Assembly: GCA_027422505.1 (NCBI GenBank)
Contig: JAPQWV010000018.1
Span: forward strand, 19,176,001 to 19,240,000
DNA: 64,000 nt
Reading direction: 5' to 3'
DNA from: Craterostigma plantagineum
Taxonomy: Eukaryota; Streptophyta; Magnoliopsida; Lamiales; Linderniaceae
Shown here: positions 10,100-30,550 of the stretch, one piece after another
Numbering within the stretch: the first letter of the stretch is position 1
Layout of the letters: the number at the start of each line of letters is the position of its first letter
Translations under genes and position numbers: made by a program
The notes under the pieces: model-generated
What the model was told of the DNA's origin: nothing
What the model saw: the letters and a program-made list of their open reading frames with translations, nothing else
Databases searched by the model: none

Positions 10100-13000
10100 A
10101 TGGCGGACAGCACCCACGTCGGCTCTCGCCCTAATCTCATCACCAAAGGTTAGTTCTTGCGGTTCATTCCCCGTTCTGTTCGTCGTTTTTATGTTACTCT
10201 TGTTTTCGGAATTTTTATTTTGCTTCAATTTTTTCCCTTGCGTTTTGCTTTTTTTTTTTGTCAATCTGTTGGCTTCTGATTGACAAGCACCTTTGTTTTA
10301 AAAGTTTTCTTGCGCGCCTATGCCTGGTATACACAGAGTTTTCTCTCACCCGCTTTGATTGATTTTCGTTGATGTTCGCTTTTGCCCTGAACGTGATTCT
10401 TAGTTTTCGAGGGTTTATGGTTGCTTACTGCTATCGTTCAAGGAGAAATACAAAATTCGCTAGTGGGGAAACTGCTTGATGTTCTTACCGACATTTCATT
10501 CAGTCTGTTTATTCTTAAAATTTTGCCCTTCCTTGGAAAGTCAGATCTCCATGGATCAGACGGATCCGTTCCGCTCTCACCACAGTGGCTTCTGCCAAAG
10601 GCTGGGGAGAACAAGACTGGTGGAACTCTTTCTGGGGTTTGTTACCATTTTCTACTTTTAATGTTGGTTTAGTTTTGGTTTTTTCCCCTCTATAATGCAC
10701 TTCTAATAGACCTGTGAAGGGCTAACTTTACTGTATAAACACACCTACTCATACCCAGCCCTACGCGCACATAGAAGCTAACTTAAACAGGTCTATATTC
10801 ATTATTTTTATTTGTTAGGATTCTCCTCGGGGTCATATCAATCGTCAGGATAGTATGAAATCAACTGGAATGACTGAGGACTTCAATGAAAGCAACAAGA
10901 AGAAGGATGTTTTTCGTCCGTCTGTGCTCAACATGCAATCCAACAACCATGATCGTTGGCGCGACGAAGAAAGGGACACTAATTTCTCCGTTCGGAAGGA
11001 TCGTTGGAGGGAGGCAGAAAAGGATCAGCACAGTGATAACCAAAGGCCCGGTCGTCGGGTTGACTCATCTGGTGGGAGACAATTTGCTGAAGCTCGCCGT
11101 GCCCCACTTGAACGTTGGAATGATCCAGGAAGTAAGGATACTCGTGACCAACACCGAGAGAGCAAATGGAGTACTCGATGGGGACCCAATGAGAAGAATG
11201 TTGATGCTGAAAATGAGAAGTGGGGTGACTCCAAACGAGATGCTGATCCAAAAGGAGTGCCTCCCTATCGTAGTAAGGATGATGGAGAAGGGGATGCATA
11301 CAGCTCTCAGAATGCATACAGCTCTCAGAGAGTTAATTCTTCGTACAGTCAAGGTAGAACAGACCCTCACAATCAAGTTTCAAATCAGAGTAAACGTGGG
11401 CCGGCTTTTTCACTTGGGCGAGGACGGGGAGAAAATCCTGCTCCAACTTATACACTCAGTGGTGGGAGGGTAGGCCATGGTGGTAGCACGGTGACCCATA
11501 CAGCTACTGATATCCTACCTCAGGCACTTGTGTATGAGAAAGTCGAAGCTGATGATGGGGAGCTCGTTCGTCTGAAATATAATCGGACAAAGTTGCTTGA
11601 TATATACAGGGAAACTAATGGGAGGTCCTTTGGAAATTCCTTTGAGGGAATGATTCAGGTGCCTTTGTTCGCAAAAGATATCCTGGAGCCTCTGGCCCTA
11701 TCTGAGCCTTCTGCCGAAGAATCGGTATGCTCATATTTTTTTTATTTACTTTTTTGGCGTAATTTTGGAATCGTAGTTGGTATTTTATTGACCATGTAGG
11801 CGAACATGTAGGTTATTCTAAAAGGAATTGATGAAGGGGAAATTACAAGTAGTGGTGCTCAGCAGATCAGTAAGGAAGGATCTGCTGGTCGGACATTGAA
11901 TGACTCTATGCATTCAAGACGAAGTGCACTTGGTAAAGTTGACTTGCCGCCAATTGTGATAGGTGAACTCAAAATCTATGTCATTTCTCCTTGAGTTGCA
12001 AATGATGTGAATGAAAGCTATTCTTTGGTTCATCAAAGCCATCTAGACACTAAAGCGAAAAGAAAGTTGACAACATTGCATTTTTCTTCCTATTGTTAAG
12101 CTTTAGGTTACCGTGCTCTTGTTTTACATGGTACTTTTTTCCTGTCATGTTCGTCGTCATTAACTAATCCATTTATCTTCAGTGTGATCATTTCACTGCG
12201 ATTAAGTATCTTCTACGGATCAGAAAACCTAAATATGTTCTTCTTTGGTTGTAGAACACAGAGAAGATAATCCTAGTTATGCCAAAATTGAGGATGGTTC
12301 GACTCATGTGATATCCAGTATGTCAGATCTCTCCCCAAATCCTAATAGCTGTTCACGGATATCCTCATCCTTTTTGGAGAACACACACGATTGGAGAGAT
12401 ACAGCTGATAAAGGTCCTGATAGCTGGGAAAACAGTATGACGACACCTGAAAACCGAAAAGGATCCAGTTGGCAGGGTAACAATGATCCAGTCATGCGAA
12501 GGCAGCCATCTGCAGTGTTCGAAAGAGATTTGGGAGTGAAAAATATTTCTCAACAGTCACCTGAAGAGCTGGTTCTTTATTACAGAGACCCACAAGGTGA
12601 AATTCAAGGTCCTTTTAGTGGAAGTGACATCATTGCATGGTTTGAAGCTGGATATTTTGGCATAGATTTGCAAGTGCGTTTGGTTAGTGCACCATCTGAC
12701 TCCCCATTTTCGTTACTTGGAGATGTAATGCCTCACTTACGTGCAAAAGCTAAACCACCTCCTGGATTTAATACACCCAAGCAAATTGAGATCCAAGGTT
12801 TACCTGGTGTAGTTAACTATAGTAGCATCTCTGGGCTTCAAGCTGTTTCTAATGAGACCGAGTTACTAAATGACCCAAGATATGAACATGGTTCAAGGAC
12901 CGTTGCTGAGAACAGGTTTCTTGAGTCATTAATGGCTGGCACTACAACTATGGCATCCGTGGATAAGTTTGCTCGTGCTGGAGGTTTGTATATGACATTT

Positions 13001-16000
13001 CAATTATAGACGTTGGGTTATTAATTAGCTGCCCTTTTTCTTGTTATGTTTCACTCGGCATATTGGGAGATTTTGATGCAATCGCGGTTTCTTGTACAGG
13101 TCTCCCGGTATATAGCGGGCATAAGTCAAGTCCTACCCCACCTTTGGGACCTAATAGTGGTGATGATCCTTTCCCATTGTCCAAGAATTCAGCTCTAGAT
13201 AGGCAGACTTCTTTTCCAAAGCAAAACCCTTTTTGGCTTGGAAGAGATGCACAGTCTGTTGCTGCAAATAACAATGCCATCGATGATGTTTCATTTGTTC
13301 AGTCAAAGCTTTCATCTTCTGCTATAGATGATCCTCGCTCTTTGCAACATTCTCGTGGTGTGGGATCAATTTCTGCCGTTCAAGGATTATCAGACCTTTC
13401 CACCTCCACTGCCAACACTGGAATAAGTGGTTGGCCGACTATCTCCATTCAAGGGGGATTGGATGTGCATCAAAATTCAGCTTTTCTTCAAGATCCCGCT
13501 TTTGGTGTACAAAACAGGTTACAGCCCCAAAACCCATTGCGGAGTACTATGTTTGCCCAGTCTATGGATAATAATCTAATGAATATGTTAACTCCCGAAA
13601 TGCCCCTCGCTGCTCCTGCTTCTCAAGATCCACAACTCAATCTCTTGCAACAGCAGTACTTACTTCAGCTTCAATCTCAATCGCCAGCTGTGTCAAACCA
13701 ACAGCTGTCGATTCCAGAAAAACTGATGCTGCTTAAGCAGCAGCAACAGAAACAAGAAGAACAGCAGCTGCTAATAATGCGTCAGCAGCAACTATTGCTT
13801 TCACAAGTTCTGTCTGGTCGCTCGAACAGCGAACAAGTGGGCTTGCCTCCGTTTACTCAGTTGCAGCCTAGTGGTTTTGTAGCTGGAAATGCTAATTTGG
13901 ATCATGCTATATTCCGACAAGCACATGATTTGATTCCGAAGGAATCACAATTACAAACACAGAGTATGCAGATAGGAAACAATAGTGCTGGTGATTTTGC
14001 TTCTATGCCCAGCGAGTGTAAAAATGTTAGCCCGTTCGTTGGTTCAGATGCTTCTATGTATCTTCCTCATCATGTCATTGGTAATGACAGTATGCATACG
14101 GTCTTGAATACTCCTGTGATTGATCAAATAACTGAGGCTGACCAGAATAGGCATTCCTCCTCCTTAATGAGAGAGGTGGAGGTGCCTGAGAAGCAGAACC
14201 AGTACGTTGTTGACCAGGTGCCAAATTTTAGTGAACCCGTCACAAATACAATCGAGCATGAGAAGTTTCCAATTCTTCAAGAGGATGTAAATACAGAGGC
14301 ATCTGTTGAAGATTCACATGATCTCAGTAAACGGCATAGTGATGATTCTTCTGCAGCAAAGGAAGTTAAAGTCCTTCCTAAGCCAGATGTGAAGAAATCA
14401 TCAGAGAAAAAATCAAGAAAGCAGAAGTCTTCAAAAGTTACAGCTGAGACAGGCAGTAGGGTAAATAGTTATCAACTTCCAAAATCATTAGAATCTGAAG
14501 ATGCAAACTCTGGCAATCTGAAATCTCAGATCGAACAAGATACGTTCACAACATCTCAAATGTTGAAGGTGGAAAAGACTGAAAATGTAACTCCTGCCGG
14601 TTTAAGTTTGAGCCATGCAGAAAATAATGGAGAAATCAACATTCCTACCGATCCTGGAAAACATGCTTGGAAACCTGCCCCTGGGTTTAAGCCAAAGTCA
14701 TTGCCAGAAATACAACAAGAAGAGCAGCGAAGAGTACGAGAAGAAATGACAGTTTACGACATTTCGATGCCCATCAGCTCAGTGAGTATCTCCACTCCAT
14801 GGGCTGGCATTGCTGCTAATGCTGGTCAAAAGGGACCGAATGAACCTCGTCATGCGGCTGCTGGCTCGGAGATAAATCTCCCAAAGTCAACCAACAGTTC
14901 ATCAGTAGTTGAAAAGAAGAAGAGCCAAGAAGACCTTCTCTTTTGGGGTGATGATAGTTCATATGCTGTACCCTTGATATCCCAAACTGAAGTTGTCATT
15001 AACGATGACTTCATTCACGCGAAAGATACCAAAAAGAGCCGTAGAAAGTCTGCTAAGGCTAAAAATGCGGCTGCTAAGGTTGCTTCTACAGCATCAGCTA
15101 ACACATCTGTCGTATCTACAAGTCCTATCGACAAGACCAAACCTACTCGTCAAGTGCAACAGGAGAAAGAAGCTGTTCTTATCGCTCCGTCTGGACCGTC
15201 CTTGGGAGATTTTGTAATGTGGAAAGAAGTGTCTTCAAGTCCATCTCCAGCCCTGGCATGGTCCACTGATGCAAGAAATCAGCAAAACGCTGCATCATTG
15301 AGAGACATTCTTAAAGAACAAGAAAAGAGATCTTCTTTTCCATCTCAGCCCATCCCTGCGCCTTCTCCTCAGAAAACAAGTCAAACTGCTCGTGGAACGG
15401 TAACTGCAACAAAGCACAAGGTGGAAGATGATCTCTTTTGGGGACCGATGGAGCAGGCAAAGCCAGAAACAAAGCAGTAAGATATTGTTTCTTGTCTCAT
15501 TCTATATCTTAGGCTTGATCTTGCATCAGTTAAATCACACAGTCGTCCTTTGTTTCGTAGTCCAAAGTATATTTGTGTTTGATTTTTATCTTATAATTCT
15601 TTGGAATCACCTGAGGTCCTCTCCGCGTGTTTACTGCAGGCCAGAGATTCCTCAACTTGGAGCTCAAGTAAGTCGGGGAAGCAAAAGCACCCCTGCGAAA
15701 GGTAAGCCTACTGCTTCAGCTTCCTCAGCTCAAGCATCAGCAAAGGGGAAAACGAGCTATTCAGGTATGACACATTGTGGTGAACTTTGCCCATCAGTCT
15801 CTTTGGGCAAAGAAATCTGAAAGTTTGTCATTTTTTCTTGCAGAGGCTATGGACTTCAAGGAATGGTGTGAAAAGGAGTGCATGAGACTCAACGGTTCAA
15901 AAGGTAATCTTCTTGATTGGCATGCTAATGTTCTAGTTTTAAATTAACTTGTGGCCGACCATTATCTTCAAGCTATATCCCCATGTGCACTAAAAATGCT

Positions 16001-16439
16001 CATCATAGTTTAAGGTTTCAGAATGTAGATAAGATGTGCTGTTATAAGTCGGTGCTGATATTATGTCTTCTTATATTACGTAGATACGAGCATTCTAGAA
16101 TATTGCTTGAAATTATCGAAAACAGAGGCCGAGACATTACTGATCGAAAATCTTGGTTCATCCAACAACGGATTCATCGACAAGTTCTTAAACTACAAAG
16201 ACTTCTTACCCGCCGATGCTCTTGAAAGTGCATTCAAGAATCGAAATAATCGAAAAGCTTCTGCTCCAGATGCTACCACAGAACTCGATGATTCTGTCAA
16301 GATCGGTGATCATAATGATGCAAAAACTGGTGGAAAAAAGAAGGGCAAGAAAGGTAAGAAAGTGAGCTCTTCGGTATTGGGATTTAACGTTGTTAGCAAC
16401 CGTATTTTGATGGGAGAGATTCAGACGATTGACGACTAA
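10100..16439 (+). CDS. EXA1: GYF-domain protein, EXA1/PSIG1-like translational regulator
   Basis: Nine exons give 1614 residues: 10100-10148, 10545-10636, 10819-11724, 11812-11962, 12255-12983, 13100-15476, 15640-15764, 15844-15903, 16084-16439. All are GT-AG and in frame. An RNA-granule-type disordered N-terminus rich in R, D and W repeats is followed by YNRTKLL at residues 301-307, an eIF4E-binding motif (YxxxxL plus hydrophobic). The GYF domain is at about 506-565 (GPFSG...WFEAGYFG) and binds proline-rich partners. Later parts are Q-rich (about 600-660) and end with a conserved C-terminal helix region (EAMDFKEWCEKEC) and a lysine-rich tail. In Arabidopsis this family represses translation of immune receptors and is a host factor for potexviruses; function here is by family. 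No lesion seen. Confidence 0.92.
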
Positions 16440-17321
16440 CCAGTGATGGAAACATTTTGGTTACTCGATCTCTTACAGGTTGTAAATGTTAAGTTTTTTA
16501 ACTCTTGAGGATTTTTTGAATCTCCTCTTTTTTAGAGCAACTGCAGCAGCTATAGCTCAATTTCTTTGAGCAGTTTTTGCTGTATGTTAACTTAGATGGG
16601 TCCTTACCTATGTTTAGCTTTGATTGATGCATTGTGGCTTGGCCTTTTAACTTAGATGGCTGATTTTGATGTTGATCATAGGGGTTTTGTTTTAGATCAA
16701 TCCCAAACTTGTATTATGGATTTTTCAATTGCTTATGAAACATCGAAGCTTCTTGCGTGAGAGGGTTTTATTCAGTTTTGATTTCTTGAATGATTGCGAA
16801 CTATCTAGTGTCTATGACAAGGAAGCTATTTTTTTTTCCAACATTTAATATCTAACTTTAGTCCTGAATTTTGTTTTTTTTTTTCGAATGATTGTATTTA
16901 CTTGTTTGAGCTCTGTCATCGCAAAGAATTTTACCTAAAAAAATTAAACTCGTAGGGATCGTATTATTAATTTAATATATATATATATTGTATATATGAT
17001 AATAGATGACAATATGGATATCCACAAAATATTCTGATCTCTCATAACAAGCTTGGAGATATAGAACTGAATAAACAATAACAAAGTCCATAAACCATTT
17101 GATAATTATATAAAAGGGTTTTCACTTTTCATTTTTCCCAGTAAAATTGAAGTGAACAGTAAAAGCAATTTCAATTTGGCGCACTAACGAAGCCTATTCA
17201 AACATCGATTTCCCCTTTCTCCCCTGAGTTTCAGAAAATTTATGAAATTCTCTTCGCTCGCCGATTGTTACTACGGTGTACACCAGCAGGGCGATAACGA
17301 CACGCTGTTTTTTGATGTACG
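16440..17321. other. Intergenic between the EXA1-like and IRE4-like genes
   Basis: Holds the presumed 3' UTR of the EXA1-like gene, AT-rich DNA with a short (TA)n tract near 16975, and the 5' flank of the kinase gene. No other gene seen. Confidence 0.55.
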
Positions 17322-23892
<6,571 letters not shown>

Positions 23893-24295
23893 AGGAAGGA
23901 GGGAGGGTAGGCAACCCTTCTCTCTGGATTATTACCATGTGAATAATGGAAATACAATTGAACCCGACAAAATTTTCAGAAAGGAGATATATGTTTCTCT
24001 GACGACGACTACAGAAAAAACGCACAAATATATGACATAAAAATTGCACCACCTAACCTTCGAGTCAGTAATTCGAGTACCAAATATAACATGAATGAAT
24101 GACAAATAAAATGCAAAACTTATCGCTTCCAAGAAATTTCCTCAGAAAAACAGTGAGCATTAACAAGACTTTCGGAAGGTCGACGTTTCAAAGAGAAAGG
24201 ACAGGAATATACATCACATAATATTTTCTAAAATATGTATGTTATTTATATTTTCCCATAGAATAGAATAGAGTTGAATACCAAAGTAAAGTGTG
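23893..24295. other. Convergent 3' region of the IRE4-like gene and CSN4
   Basis: Only 403 bp separate the two stop codons, so the 3' UTRs of the plus-strand kinase and the minus-strand CSN4 probably abut or overlap. No ORF of interest. Confidence 0.7.
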
Positions 24296-27283
24296 TTAAA
24301 CAGGGATAGGTAAGCCCTTCTTCTTCATGGAATCAAGGACTTCGTTGAGATCCTGACATACTCCCACAATCTGCTCATCCCATTGTTGTATCTCCTGAGT
24401 GTCATCCTCAAAGTGTATCACAGCTTCAACCTTCAATACAAAAACATCAATTATTATATTTCTATTTTCTTTTCCATTTCAATAACAAATATTAGGTGAG
24501 CAACACAACCACATATATATATATATGTATGTATGTATGTGTGTGTGTGTATCATCACCTGATCGATGGATCCTCTCATCCTATCTTCACATATCATTCT
24601 TGAAGCTATTTTCTCAGCCTGCGAGAGACAATTGCAAAATTCAATCTTAAATTACTTCACTACTTAATACTCTGTGGGCTCATTCCTAAACACTTAAGGT
24701 GGGGTATATGGTTTCAAATCAGTGGAAGATATGAATGGAACCTTTATAGGAGCAATCCCCAGCAATGTGCCCAACTCATCAAAGCTGCGGGTGAACCCCA
24801 AGTGTTGTTAAGAAACGGCTTGAATATCAAATAAATCCGACCATGGTCTTGCTTGCCACTCACCTTATATTTGTGTAGAGTTTGCTGGCACTCAATAGGT
24901 TGTGCTCAATCATAGCACGGTCAAGAACAGTAAAATTGTCGGGCAGGAGCGCTTTCTGTTCGGGGTCACCGAGGATGGTTAACAGAACGTCGAAGATGGG
25001 AAAAATAAATGAAATCTAAATGGAAACCTGGTGCGGCTTCAACTCTTCAGCAAACGCATCAATTTCAGGTTTCCGCAGAATCCTTTCCAGATAAACCTGG
25101 GAAGAATTTTATATTTACATCAGAATCCAGACTGAAGCACCTTTTTTTATATAAACATATTTACTGTACATTCTAGTAACAACAACTTGACATTAGGCTA
25201 TTACATTTGCACAAGCGATACTTGAGGCAGAATGTTATGGGTTTAACATACTACCTTTTGCAAAACCGGATAGATCTTTAGCTTCGAGCAACGCTCGTCC
25301 TGGTGAAGCATAAATAAAGAAAATCATTCCAAGTACATAGCATTGGGTAACAAACAAGTGAAATTTTATGCAAAACACGAGAAGATATCTGCCAGATAAA
25401 ATACGAGACAGTGCAGAGAGACAAGCATCTCTCCAAAAAGGTAAGAAGCTCTGAATACCTTATACAGGGTCGCCAGGACGCGAGAACGTTGGGGACCTGC
25501 AGCAGCCAATATCGTGCAAGTTACAGCAGCAGATAAAGCTTGTTCCAGAGCTTCTTCATCAATCTCACTGATGGATAAGCTATCGTTCAGTTTTCGAATA
25601 TATGAGGAAAAACGATCATCATATTATCAAAGTGCATTTGCAGAGTGTAACTGGAAGGCAAGGTTCATAAAATGTAGTTAATCAACCGAAGATAGAATGG
25701 AAATATATAACTTATATAATCAATAATCCGTACTCATCTCCAATCTTTCGCTTCTCTATTTGGGAAATGCCATAATATCGTAGCGCAGCTTCTAGGAACT
25801 TCCGCTTCAAGTCAAGAATTCTGGCATAGCAAACCTGGTGAAATTAAAAGAAAAGCATAAGATCAACATAATAATGAAATCGATCTCGGTAAACAGCCAG
25901 AACAAAGCTATATACCAACCTTGTATTGTAAATTCAGCACTTCATGCTGACTATTGCTAACTAGAAAGGAAGCCTTGTTAATAAACGCTTCTGCATTAAC
26001 TGCATCATCGTCCTATAAAGCATGAGGAAATGCATATTTTGTTAACGATACGATGAAATGAAAATTCCTTATTTACTTGCCGTCCATATTGAGCTAGATA
26101 CATGCTTCGCTTCCGGTATAAAATCAAGTTTGCGTGCACATACTAAAAAATATCGTAACATGATAGAAGTACCTCAAGGTAAAGACGGGCTATTTGCACA
26201 CATTTAGAAAGTTTGAATGTGTCATCCATCACCCTGAACATATAAGTGGATAAACTGATGCAAACTACAGTTCGAATATGATAGATCAACGAGTAAGTGA
26301 TAAGACAATTATTTTCAGACCTCATTCCTGAATCCAAATCAATACCGCTCAGCATCTGCGCAGCTCTTGACCACTCCTGTTCAGACTCATACAATTCTGC
26401 AAGTTTCTCTCTGATAATCAGAACCTGCAATTGAAGGATCAGCAAGAATCAAAATTTAAAACAACTAACAATTCCATGAAATAATAAATGCATGTTCCCA
26501 ATAAATCAACAACAATTTGAAATAATGTAACGCCACTTCGTGTCAAGACACATATAAAACTATTAATATGGTATCATTTTTTACCAAGCATTTAATTCAA
26601 CTTATAATAAAAACACGTCACAAGAATCCTAAAGGGTACTACACAACAAGGGATTTCTAACAAATTGTGCATTAGTATGAACACCAAAAAAGCATGAGTC
26701 AACGTAAATCAAACTCTAAACTTTGATACTATTAACCTGCTCTTCGAATGAAACAACACGGGGCTGAATCTGATTAAGTGCATAATGTGCAATTTCCTTC
26801 TGAAATCCAGGCTCCAATCTTCCAAGCTCCTGTGCAAAGGTCTGCAGAAGCTGCCTCGACACCACAAGAGCCACATCATCCGATAACACTGCAATATCAT
26901 TGAATGTCAGCCATAAACAGACAGAAGTGTGATGAATAAAAGTAAAACAACGAACTGGAACAATGTGCATCAACGAAATACAGAACCTCACAGTTTAGCA
27001 AACATCAATCAAATCAGATAACACCGCCATCGTCACATAAATCCGAATCTAATAAAGCAAACAATCATCATCGAAGACAAGTAACCAACTCAAGGTCAAC
27101 TCTATAATTCCCAAAAAAAAAGAAAAAAACACGGAGAGGTGAGCGAGCGTAACTGTGATCGATGAACTGTTTAGCTTGATCAACGCCGTTTGAAGCTAGG
27201 ATTGAGGAGAGAATCTGCTTGTACTGTTCGATCTTCTGACGCTGATCGGTGATCGAAGACGCGCTCGCAAATGCACTTTCCAT
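24296..27283 (-). CDS. CSN4: COP9 signalosome subunit 4
   Basis: Thirteen exons on the minus strand give 397 residues, the usual plant length: 27154-27283, 26737-26888, 26321-26424, 26173-26233, 25920-26012, 25734-25834, 25459-25567, 25255-25299, 25028-25096, 24864-24955, 24742-24784, 24559-24618, 24296-24430. All junctions are GT-AG and close in frame. CSN4 is a core PCI-domain subunit of the COP9 signalosome, which removes NEDD8 from cullin-RING ligases in the nucleus. Recognisable family stretches are [63 protein letters not shown] and the C-terminal KKKGLPIPV. The PCI domain covers about 200-360. The start is 131 bp from the MULE-like insertion, so its promoter probably lies in or beyond the transposon. 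Confidence 0.96.
24511..24551. repeat. Compound microsatellite in CSN4 intron 12
   Basis: An (AT)n run passes into (GTAT)n and then (GT)n. Confidence 0.9.
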
Positions 27284-28199
27284 CGCCGTCTTCTCTATTG
27301 CTTCTTAGGTTTTCGAGGATTTAGGGCTTTGTTTACGAGCTTCTAAACCCCATACGTGGAGTGGAGAATGGGGCGGAAAATGCCTATATAATTAAATAGA
27401 AAACAAATAAACATAAAAATAAGTTTAAAAAATCAACAAATAAATACTTAATAGGAAACTAACCAGCCACTTCAGTCTGATATATTTTATAGTTAGGTAC
27501 CTATTTGGATAAAAAAATTTACACTTAGGTACCTAATCACCTAAGATTACCAAAATACCTTTATTTCTTTTCAGTTTTTTGTCTGCAAAATTCGACTTCA
27601 TTCCCATCGACGAATTTTCGTCTTGCCGACCACCTCCTTCCGCTCATTCCGGCGCCGGACAACGATCGGCGAGCCTCTTGAAAGTTGGGTTCTCGCTTTT
27701 GGGTCTGGATTTTATCGTGTAAGCTTTTCTTTTGCAAAGGGATTGGTTAATCGATTTCACGCGTTTGTTCAAGGTTTAGCCCAAATCCGGGAGCTCAATA
27801 CGCTCCAAGAGCTCGATATAAGGGTGGAATGTTACTGAGGCTAATCAATCGAGATTGCGTATTTTTCTTAGAACTGTTACGACGTACCATTTGTTATGTA
27901 TATTACGTACCATTGTTTGTTGTTTTACCGTACCTAATTAGCGATACAGACCGATTGGACATTTATGTTATGCAGTATCTCTGTATATTTATATTACGTA
28001 CCAAAAAACCTGTCTATACGGTACAAAAATGTCCTGTTATGCAGTACCAATCTAAACTATTCAGCGTATCATTTATGAAGGTTGCCATATTATCTGAAAA
28101 TATGGCGTCTGCAAATTCGGTTGGTGGCGGGACGTTATTTGCAATGTGTGAGTATAAAAGGGAGTTTTCCTTACTATTAATCAATGAAGCAACGACATG

Positions 28200-28925
28200 C
28201 CAGTTTGGTACTGTAATGTATGCGAACATGGTAACCTAATATATGCCAACATGGTACCCTAATATATGCCAATTTGATACTGTAATATACGCAAATTTGG
28301 TACTGTAACATATGCAAATTGGTACCGTAATATATATCAATTTGTTATTGTAATATATTTCAACATGGTACTCTAATATATGCAAATTTGGTATTGTAAC
28401 GTATGCAAATTTGGTACCGTAACATATGAGAACATGGTACCTAATATATGCACAAATAGTACTGTAATATATGCCAGTTTGGAACCATCATATATGCGAA
28501 CATGGTACCGTAATATATGCCAATTTGCTACTGCAATATATGCAAATTTCGTAATATATGCGACCATGATACCCTAATATATGCCAATTCTGTAATATAT
28601 GTAAATTTGGTACCGCAATATATGCGAACGTGGTACCGTAATGTATGCAAATTTAGTACCATAATACATGGCAGTTTGGCACCGTAATATATGCGAAAAT
28701 GGTACAGTAATGTTTGCAAATTTGCTACTGTAATATATGCTCATTTGGTACTGTAATATATGCGAGTTTGGTATCGTAATATATGCCAACATGATACTGT
28801 AACATATGCCCAGTTTGGTATCGTAATATATGCACACATGGTCCGTAATCCAACATGGTACTGTAATATATGCCAGTTTGGTACCGTAATATATGCACAA
28901 ATGATACTGTAATGTAGGCAAATAA
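28200..28925. repeat. Minisatellite, about 23-bp unit, about 30 degenerate copies
   Basis: The unit has the core GCCAATTTGGTACTGTA plus ATATAT; variants replace AATTT by AACAT and CTG by CCG or CCC. Open frames on the minus strand here (for example 28574-29038) are repeat translations, not genes. Confidence 0.85.
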
Positions 28926-30236
28926 GGTACATTAAACATGCCACGTAGGGTACTGTACGTTCCAGAAATATGTACCGTATAAAGAAAGTAAGTTCCATTT
29001 AAGACTTGGGTAATTTCGTCAAAAATGAAGCATTTCAAAAGATGTTGATGTTAAGAAACAATTTCTGACATTTTCTGTCATGAATGGACAAATCTATGAC
29101 GTTTTTCTGTCATGAGTGGACAACTCTTCTGACGTACGAGGTATTACATCAAATAAGACAGCTCATCTGACATGTCATTGGCTTTAGTAAATGTTTGATG
29201 CCTTATGCAATTTTGGGTACTACAACCGTGCCGAAATGGTACGCCTAAAACAAAAATAAAATAGATACTCCAACAAAGCATTGTAAGGTACGGCGTCCCA
29301 TAAATATATGGTACGGTATACTAGGGTTAGTATTTTTGGAGTTCGTACGAATTAGTTTTTCATCTGGAACCACCCTAAGACACTAATATAGAGTATTAGT
29401 TACGTTTCAGATCAAATTAGGCGCACTAGGCCTTACAAGCATGAATTAAACATTCCAACTCCAACATTCATTAGAATATAAGGATAGAAGCAAGAACATC
29501 TTACAACTTAATTTGATCTATTTGATCTTAAATTAGGTAAGTCCTACATGTGCGAAATTTTATTTGTTTTTTAGTCATTTTATTATTGTTAGGTATTGTC
29601 AAAATCACGCAGAACAATGCGGCTCGCTTAGGAATCGATTTATTTTCGATTGTACAACACATGATACGGTATACATGCATATTAGTGTACTTTATATGTA
29701 TACGTAATGATACGGTGAAGCTGCAGATTATGGTACGGTAAATGTAAATGATAAGGTACCTTAAAGTACAAAATAAGGTACCTTACTGTACAACAGACAA
29801 GGTACTTCATATATTATGTTTATGGTACGATATATATAACCAGTGGTACTGTTAACCTGCAGATTAAGGTACTCTGTATGTAAAAGTTATGGTACAGTAA
29901 TATCAAACTAGGTACTCCAAACAGTCTCACAGCATATTCAAGTAACTTAACTAAACAGATCAAGCATACAATAGTGCTCGTCACGTACGAGCAATCATAG
30001 AAGCACGATATACTATAACGCTTTATCAATGTCACAATTCGAGCAAACGAATGTGACATCTTAGGCATATCTACAAAAAATGAAACGAAGACCTTCTTAT
30101 AGCTTCTTTTTTATCTGGGGTCATGCTACCCTCCGAATTGCTTGTGGTAGATCAAAACAGCGCAGGATGGCACCTTGAAGACAGCTCAGATATGTTTCGC
30201 GGAGGCATTTCTGCAAAAAATCTACTGTTAAAAAGA

Positions 30237-30550
30237 AGTACCATTTTATTCACACAAGGGGTACCAATTTGCCCACAGAAGGTACCAAAAGTAGTGATAA
30301 TATAGTACCAAAACAAATTGACCACATTCGAAAAAACCAATTAACAAGCAGTACCATTTTATTCACACAACGGGTACTAGTTTGCCCAAACTGAGGGTAC
30401 CAAATGCAGTGATTATGTTGTACCAAAACAAATTGGCCTCATTTAAAAAAAATCAGTTAACAAGCAGTGCCAATTTATTCACACAAGGGGTACCACTTTG
30501 CCCAAACAGAAAGTACCAAATACAGTGATAATGTAGTACCAAAACAAATG
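30237..30550. repeat. Tandem repeat, about 114-bp unit, 2.7 copies
   Basis: Copies start at 30237, 30350 and 30466 with AGTACCATTTTATTCACACA or a close variant. Each contains four evenly spaced GTACC or GTACT blocks, ending TAGTACCAAAACAAAT. Confidence 0.85.

Noticed and set aside
28200..28925. CRISPR-like array
   Set aside because: Direct 23-bp tandem repeats with no unique spacers, in a plant nuclear genome.
28574..29038. 154-codon minus-strand open frame with repeated YITVP/IYYGTK pattern
   Set aside because: It is a translation of the 23-bp minisatellite; the period of the repeat explains it and there is no start or codon signature.
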